Shown in pieces: positions 6,935 to 10,280 of a stretch of DNA of 10,280 nucleotides (positions are counted from its first letter, which is position 1; each line of letters begins with the position of its first letter). The stretch is from Promethearchaeia archaeon. GTDB lineage: Archaea; Asgardarchaeota; Lokiarchaeia; Sigyniarchaeales; SOKP01. The DNA is taken from the NCBI GenBank assembly GCA_029856375.1, contig JAHQWX010000037.1:1-10280 (forward strand), given 5' to 3'. A program made the position numbers and the translations under genes. The notes below the pieces were generated by a model, which was not told where the DNA came from, searched no databases, and was given only the letters and a program-made list of their open reading frames with translations.

Positions 6935-7777
6935 TTAAGACATTTTTATTATTTCTATTGATTCTTGGACAGATAATGGTAATTTTCCTTGGTATAATTT
7001 GTCATTTTTTAGGGTTTGAAAAACCGAAACGCATTTAGGAATATTGAGCCCTATGTTTAAAAAAATATCTCCATTTATAACTTCATGCGTCTTTCCTTGT
7101 TCAATAATTCGCCCCTTATCAATTAAAATAATTTCGTCAGACAAGGGAAGCACCAAATCAAGTCTATGTTCAATTACAATTATTGTTGAAACTTTTTTCT
7201 CTTGAAGTAGGTCTTTCAATAATAAAAGAATCCGAATTGCACCTAATGGATCTAATAAAGATGTCGGCTCATCTAATATTATTAACTCTGGTTGTAAAGA
7301 AAGAACCGAAGCAATCGCAACTCTTTGTTGTTCTCCTCCGCTTAATTCAAAGGGCGCTTTTTTTTTTAAATGTTCAATATTAACAACTTTCAAACATTCT
7401 TTAATTCTTGAATCGATTTCGTTCCACTCGATTCCCAAATTCTCCGGTCCAAATGCGATTTCTCGTTCCACATTCATTGCAAGTAATTGATTTTCAGGGT
7501 TTTGAAATACCAATCCGACTTCTTTCGATAATAAAGATGTAGGAACCTCTCTTGTATTTTTACCCTTCACAAAGACATTTCCTATCATCTCACCATGATA
7601 AAATTGGGGAATTAATCCGTTCATTGCGCGGACTAAGCTAGTTTTTCCTGAACCCGTTATTCCGCTTAATAAAATAAATTTTCCTTGATCAATTTCAAGA
7701 TCTATATCTTTTAATACGAAATCTTGAGCTTGACCGCTGTATTTAAAGCTGAAATCTTCGAATTTAATTAAATTCAA
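6935..7777 (-). CDS. ecfA1: ECF transporter ATPase, first copy
   Basis: A 280-residue EcfA/CbiO ABC ATPase, partner of the next gene in a heterodimeric ECF motor. Walker A is GITGSGKTS (39-47); a family-specific NGLIPQFYHG (53-62) follows; Q92 lies in VFQNPENQLL; the signature is LSGGEQQR (145-152); Walker B is LIILDEP (165-171, Glu170); the D-loop is SLLDP and the switch His204 is in EHR. The C-terminal part (about 225-280) is the usual short EcfA tail. The start is TTG at 7777, placing the first strand (IKFEDFSFKY) at the expected depth; no ATG, GTG or TTG is in frame between there and the stop at 7805-7807, and no Shine-Dalgarno is visible. The 43-nt gap to the DHH gene, wider than most gaps of this operon, holds only A/T-rich sequence and could contain a weak internal promoter. 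The cargo cannot be predicted without an S component. Confidence 0.92.
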   Translation of the reverse strand: MNLIKFEDFSFKYSGQAQDFVLKDIDLEIDQGKFILLSGITGSGKTSLVRAMNGLIPQFYHGEMIGNVFVKGKNTREVPTSLLSKEVGLVFQNPENQLLAMNVEREIAFGPENLGIEWNEIDSRIKECLKVVNIEHLKKKAPFELSGGEQQRVAIASVLSLQPELIILDEPTSLLDPLGAIRILLLLKDLLQEKKVSTIIVIEHRLDLVLPLSDEIILIDKGRIIEQGKTHEVINGDIFLNIGLNIPKCVSVFQTLKNDKLYQGKLPLSVQESIEIIKMS

Positions 7778-7820
7778 TGCGATAACTAATATTTTGGGAT
7801 TAGATTAATTATTTCTAAGA

Positions 7821-8846
7821 TTAATTTTTAATTAACTTTTTCTTAAAATAATCCATAATTTTTGTAAGAGTATCGTCAAGATTACCCTTTCCGGATATAG
7901 TTGCAGCTCCACTGTGCCCTCCGCCACTTAGAAATTCACCCTCGGACAACGAACTAAAGAGGTGCCCGATATCGATTTCTTTTTCCCTAATTACATTATG
8001 ATTTGCTCTAGCCGTTATCCTATAGGAATCGTTTTTCTTCGATGTTGAAATGACCAATACAATATCAAATCCCAGATGTTCTAGGGAGGATGCCACACTT
8101 GATTCGTAATTACTTATATGTGTTTTGCAAAGCAACCATTTCTCATAACGAATTAATTCGCTTCTTTGAGCTCCTTTTATGTTAGCGATTTTCTTTGGTA
8201 ACTCCATTTCAACATTTACAATATCCTTTAAAGTTTGAAAATCGACACCTTTTTGAAGTAAAAAGATGAATCTCTCGAAAGTATCGTTATTAGCGTGCCG
8301 AAGATTTCCCGTATCAGTAAGAATTCCTGCAGAAAATAAATAAGAGAAGTATTCGTTAATATATAAATTAAATATTCTGTAAAATTCTAGGATTATTTCG
8401 GTTGAAGAGGTATATTCATCTAAGATTATATTGAACTCGTCCAGTGATTTTTCTTTTAGATCGCTCTTACTATGATGGTCAATAAAAATTACATTATTTT
8501 TGATTGATTCACGATCAATTTCGAGTTCTTCAAATGCAATTTTATCAACGTTATTTGTATCTGTAATTATTACTAACTCTGGATTTGTTCCAATTAAATA
8601 AGAATTTTTAATGTTTTGCTTAAACATTGAATTGATCTCTGATAATACTTGTTTTGTAGGTTTAGTACACTTTGGAATCCGAATATCGACTTCTTGTTGT
8701 TTTAAATGTTCTGTTAAAAAGGTTTTAAAAGCGAGAGCTGATACAACACCATCAACATCCGCTAAAATGTGAGTACTGACTATTATTTTTTTACCTTTAA
8801 GAAATGAAATAAGATTGTTAATTTTTTCTTTAATATCTATGGTCAT
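7821..8846 (-). CDS. DHH-DHHA1 family phosphoesterase (RecJ/NrnA-like)
   Basis: A 341-residue cytoplasmic metal-dependent phosphoesterase with the two-domain layout of NrnA/oligoribonuclease-type enzymes. The DHH domain shows motif I H26..D30.D32 (HILADVDG), motif II D96 (IITDTNN), motif III DHH (123-125) and motif IV D178 (TDTGNLRHA), all metal ligands present. The DHHA1 domain closes with the substrate-binding GGGH (308-311) followed by SGAA. Members degrade short RNA oligonucleotides, pAp or cyclic dinucleotides, or are single-strand exonucleases; sequence alone does not choose. A gene of this type accompanies prefoldin beta and exosome genes in many archaea, which makes turnover of short RNAs left by the exosome an attractive inference. 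The ATG at 8846 lies 9 nt after the prefoldin stop without an obvious Shine-Dalgarno. A DUF3194-type gene, often found between these two in other archaea, is absent. Confidence 0.9.
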   Translation of the reverse strand: MTIDIKEKINNLISFLKGKKIIVSTHILADVDGVVSALAFKTFLTEHLKQQEVDIRIPKCTKPTKQVLSEINSMFKQNIKNSYLIGTNPELVIITDTNNVDKIAFEELEIDRESIKNNVIFIDHHSKSDLKEKSLDEFNIILDEYTSSTEIILEFYRIFNLYINEYFSYLFSAGILTDTGNLRHANNDTFERFIFLLQKGVDFQTLKDIVNVEMELPKKIANIKGAQRSELIRYEKWLLCKTHISNYESSVASSLEHLGFDIVLVISTSKKNDSYRITARANHNVIREKEIDIGHLFSSLSEGEFLSGGGHSGAATISGKGNLDDTLTKIMDYFKKKLIKN

Positions 8847-8855
8847 TGTTTTAAT

Positions 8856-9227
8856 TTAGGAGAGTCCTATTCCTTGATCTTTTAAATCTTTTTCAATCGA
8901 TGTACTCAAAGTTTCCAATTGCTTTTTTGTTCTCTCTTCGCGTTGTCCTAATGTTTTTAATTTTAATTCTAACGAGGCTTTTTGACTTTTTTTTTCTTCT
9001 AATAACCTATCTCGATCACTTTTTACAAAAATTCCTCCAATACTCTTATAGACAACGGTATCAGATTCGGTTTTTTCTAACTCTTCAATGGCTATTTCTG
9101 CATCTTTCATACTTCGTTCTATTTCAAATTTTTGTTGTGTAAGGAAGTCTATTGTTTTCCTAAGATTATTAAAATTCATAATTTTATTCTGAAGATCCGG
9201 AGACAATTTATTGAGATCTAAACCCAC
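8856..9227 (-). CDS. pfdB: Prefoldin beta subunit
   Basis: The beta subunit of the archaeal prefoldin hexamer (two alpha, four beta), which captures unfolded proteins between coiled-coil tentacles and hands them to the thermosome. At 123 residues it has family length. Two long heptad-rich helices (about 9-54 and 72-117) flank a central beta hairpin with the conserved VYKSIGGIFVK (59-69), the assembly contact. The C-terminus is the usual short polar tail. The start is GTG at 9227, chosen because AGGTG lies 7 nt before it and the helix begins directly after; the first in-frame ATG (Met17) would remove the start of helix one. It sits 48 nt after pcc1, the typical archaeal order. Confidence 0.93.
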   Translation of the reverse strand: MGLDLNKLSPDLQNKIMNFNNLRKTIDFLTQQKFEIERSMKDAEIAIEELEKTESDTVVYKSIGGIFVKSDRDRLLEEKKSQKASLELKLKTLGQREERTKKQLETLSTSIEKDLKDQGIGLS

Positions 9228-9234
9228 TTTAATC

Positions 9235-9239
9235 CACCT
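9235..9239 (-). promoter_or_regulatory. Shine-Dalgarno site for prefoldin beta
   Basis: AGGTG, extended to AGGTGGAT, ends 7 nt before the GTG at 9227. It lies in the 48-nt spacer after pcc1 and supports GTG as the start codon. Confidence 0.65.
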
Positions 9240-9275
9240 ATAATTTTTTTTAATCGATAATTGATAATTTACGAT

Positions 9276-9536
9276 TTATTTTATTAATTTTAATTCTTTT
9301 TCCATAATCTTGCCAAAATTTACAATGTCAGAAACAGCAGCTCTAAATGCAGTAAAGTCTGAACTCTCGATATTAAAAATAATAGATTTTTCGCCTTTTT
9401 TGATGCTAATCTTTGTTCTTTTTCTACTTAATTGTGTTATTTCTGGGATATAGGAATCGTAAGAATTGTCTCGCGTTGTTTCGTCGGTAAATTTTATTTC
9501 AATCTTAGAGGATATTTCAAATTTATTATTATCCAT
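9276..9536 (-). CDS. pcc1: KEOPS complex subunit Pcc1
   Basis: The small dimerising subunit of KEOPS, which bridges two Kae1 molecules and contributes to tRNA binding during t6A37 formation. The 86-residue protein matches the family in length and pattern: a first beta strand (6-16), IPEI (30-33), an Arg/Lys-rich turn then alternating strands TKISIKKGEKSIIFNIESSD (41-60), and the signature helix D60-x2-AFRAAVSDIVN (63-73). The first half is more divergent than the second. It starts at ATG 9536, 2 nt after the L37Ae stop, with no clear Shine-Dalgarno, so translational coupling is likely. In many archaea rpoP (RNA polymerase subunit P) lies between these genes; here there is no room for it. Cgi121 of the same complex is encoded at the far end of this strand's gene run. 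Confidence 0.87.
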   Translation of the reverse strand: MDNNKFEISSKIEIKFTDETTRDNSYDSYIPEITQLSRKRTKISIKKGEKSIIFNIESSDFTAFRAAVSDIVNFGKIMEKELKLIK

Positions 9537-9538
9537 GG

Positions 9539-9820
9539 TTATTCTTCGATTTCTAATTCACGTTGTTTTCTTTTTGCGATCCTTTTAGATTCTATTCCTC
9601 GTTGAGTCTCCATTCGGTACGCTCCACCTGTAAACTCTACCTTACATTTTTTACAATACCAAACACCAACTGATTTTCTTACAACAGCTGGAGTAACGCA
9701 TTTTGGACATTTGGGATGTGAATGCATCTCATCTTCGAGTTTTTTTACTCTTTTCCTTACCGTAGAGCCGTACCTCGCTCCATATCTTCCCGTGATACCG
9801 ACTTTTTTCGTTTTTGACAT
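9539..9820 (-). CDS. rpl37ae: 50S ribosomal protein L37Ae
   Basis: A zinc-binding protein of the archaeal/eukaryotic large ribosomal subunit (eL43). The 93 residues begin with the canonical MSKTKKVGITGRYGARYG, a basic segment that threads into rRNA. Next comes the four-cysteine zinc ribbon, C38-x2-C41 and C56-x2-C59, with a conserved VWYCKKC and FTGGAY. The C-terminal tail is highly charged and longer in acidic residues than I would expect. The ATG at 9820 is fixed by this conserved N-terminus. No Shine-Dalgarno precedes it. The gap to rrp42 is 67 nt and contains two T-tracts, so the gene may be transcribed separately from the upstream exosome genes. Confidence 0.96.
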   Translation of the reverse strand: MSKTKKVGITGRYGARYGSTVRKRVKKLEDEMHSHPKCPKCVTPAVVRKSVGVWYCKKCKVEFTGGAYRMETQRGIESKRIAKRKQRELEIEE

Positions 9821-9852
9821 ATAACAGCATTATTGTATATATAGATTAAAAT

Positions 9853-9877
9853 AAAAAAAAGAATGGTTTAAAAAAAA
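9853..9877 (-). terminator. Twin T8 tracts between rrp42 and rpl37Ae
   Basis: On the minus strand two runs of eight T bases (9870-9877 and 9853-9860) follow the rrp42 stop by 10 and 27 nt. This is the pattern of archaeal oligo-T terminators, and no hairpin is obvious. Downstream lies a TATATATA (9835-9842), but its 14-nt distance to the rpl37Ae ATG is too short for an ordinary TATA box. Part of the AT-rich stretch could instead serve as promoter for rpl37Ae. Confidence 0.45.
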
Positions 9878-9887
9878 CTTATTTATT

Positions 9888-10280
9888 TTATACATTTAGA
9901 TATTGCCACAAGTTTAAATCTCGTCTCATATCGTTTGAGATGTCTTTAGCTTTTTTCGCTAAGGTTTTTATTTCTTCTATTGAAAATGTCGAATTCAATC
10001 CTTTCTGGATTGAAACCAAGTTTCCATCGTCGTCAAATGCGTAAGTTATTCGTCCATCCATTACTAGTTCCTCCGGTAAATTAGGATCTAAGAATACGAT
10101 GTCATCTAATTTTCCGAATGTTACTGATATGGGAATATTCTTAACTAACTCCTTTGTATTAAAAAATTCTCCGCTCCATTCTACTTTAGCCTTTTCTTCG
10201 TCAATTATTCTTGCTTTTGGTATTTTTGACGATATTAACGCAGCGAGCGCGCTAATTGCGCTACAATCGATGAGATTTCC
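9888..10280 (-). CDS. rrp42: Exosome complex subunit Rrp42, C-terminal part (start outside window)
   Basis: The window holds the last 130 codons; the N-terminal half lies beyond the right edge. Rrp42 is the RNase PH-like subunit without catalytic residues that alternates with catalytic Rrp41 in the archaeal exosome ring for 3'-to-5' RNA decay and tailing. Visible landmarks are GNLIDCSAISALAAL at the fragment start, then PISVTFGKLDDIVFLDP, PEEL.MDGRITYAFD and DGNLVSIQKG, and a C-terminal helix IEEIKTLAKKAKDIS: all the order of the second RNase PH domain of Rrp42. The last residues (NLWQYLNV) look like a short extension. In archaea rrp4, rrp41 and rrp42 precede rpl37Ae in this order, so rrp41 should lie just outside. 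Only the partial length limits certainty; choice of Rrp42 over Rrp41 rests on the neighbouring gene and the LID/QKG motifs. Confidence 0.9.
   Translation of the reverse strand, partial: GNLIDCSAISALAALISSKIPKARIIDEEKAKVEWSGEFFNTKELVKNIPISVTFGKLDDIVFLDPNLPEELVMDGRITYAFDDDGNLVSIQKGLNSTFSIEEIKTLAKKAKDISNDMRRDLNLWQYLNV

Noticed and set aside
8900..9142. Plus-strand 80-codon hydrophobic frame opposite prefoldin
   Set aside because: Phe/Leu-rich antisense reading of a Lys/Glu-rich coiled coil, a common artefact.
9835..9842. TATATATA as the TATA box of rpl37Ae
   Set aside because: It ends 14 nt before the conserved ATG; normal spacing would start the mRNA inside the coding region, so it is not a usable box for that start.
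1..10280. CRISPR array, insertion sequence, tRNA/rRNA gene or defence system
   Set aside because: No regularly spaced direct repeats, transposase motifs, terminal inverted repeats or cloverleaf-like segments were seen; almost all DNA is accounted for by housekeeping-type genes.

Overview
This is archaeal chromosomal DNA, AT-rich and densely packed. The evidence is a ribosomal protein L37Ae, an exosome Rrp42 core subunit, a beta-type prefoldin, the KEOPS subunits Pcc1 and Cgi121, an archaeal THUMP/Tan1 protein and a stand-alone alpha/beta pyruvate:ferredoxin oxidoreductase, plus AT-only promoter-like boxes and T-rich termination tracts. The oxidoreductase points to anaerobic or microaerobic metabolism. 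A multi-pass membrane protein with a TPR-like cytoplasmic tail gives an Asgard flavour, but the phylum is a guess.

Layout. (1) 1-2047, plus strand: the 3' end of porA, then porB, two tightly coupled genes oxidising pyruvate or a related 2-oxoacid. (2) 2070-3224, minus strand: an unrecognised protein with about eight membrane helices. (3) 3225-3371: a divergent AT-rich promoter region. (4) 3372-4578, plus strand: a Sua5/YrdC threonylcarbamoyl-AMP synthase followed by a Tan1-like THUMP protein, both tRNA modification. (5) 4568-10280, minus strand, read from high to low coordinates: rrp42 (partial), rpl37Ae, pcc1, prefoldin beta, a DHH-DHHA1 phosphoesterase, ecfA1, ecfA2, ecfT, cgi121. This is the tail of the conserved archaeal exosome/translation superoperon, here continued by an ECF transporter energising module and ended by a KEOPS gene that meets tan1 tail to tail.

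Functional theme. Three t6A37 pathway proteins lie in this short span: Sua5/YrdC makes the threonylcarbamoyl-adenylate, and Pcc1 and Cgi121 belong to KEOPS, which transfers it to tRNA. Tan1 serves cytidine acetylation of tRNA in yeast. Rrp42 and the DHH protein suggest an RNA-decay link, and prefoldin is a chaperone.

Main corrections a simple ORF call would miss: ecfT really extends to a non-canonical AUU start at 6057 behind a perfect GGAGGT; the 238-residue protein at 4568-5284 is recognisable as Cgi121; and an open fragment at the right edge is the C-terminal part of Rrp42. No CRISPR array, IS element, tRNA or rRNA was seen. I see no convincing wholly new system; the most distinctive features are the linkage of ecfA1A2T with cgi121 and the AUU start.
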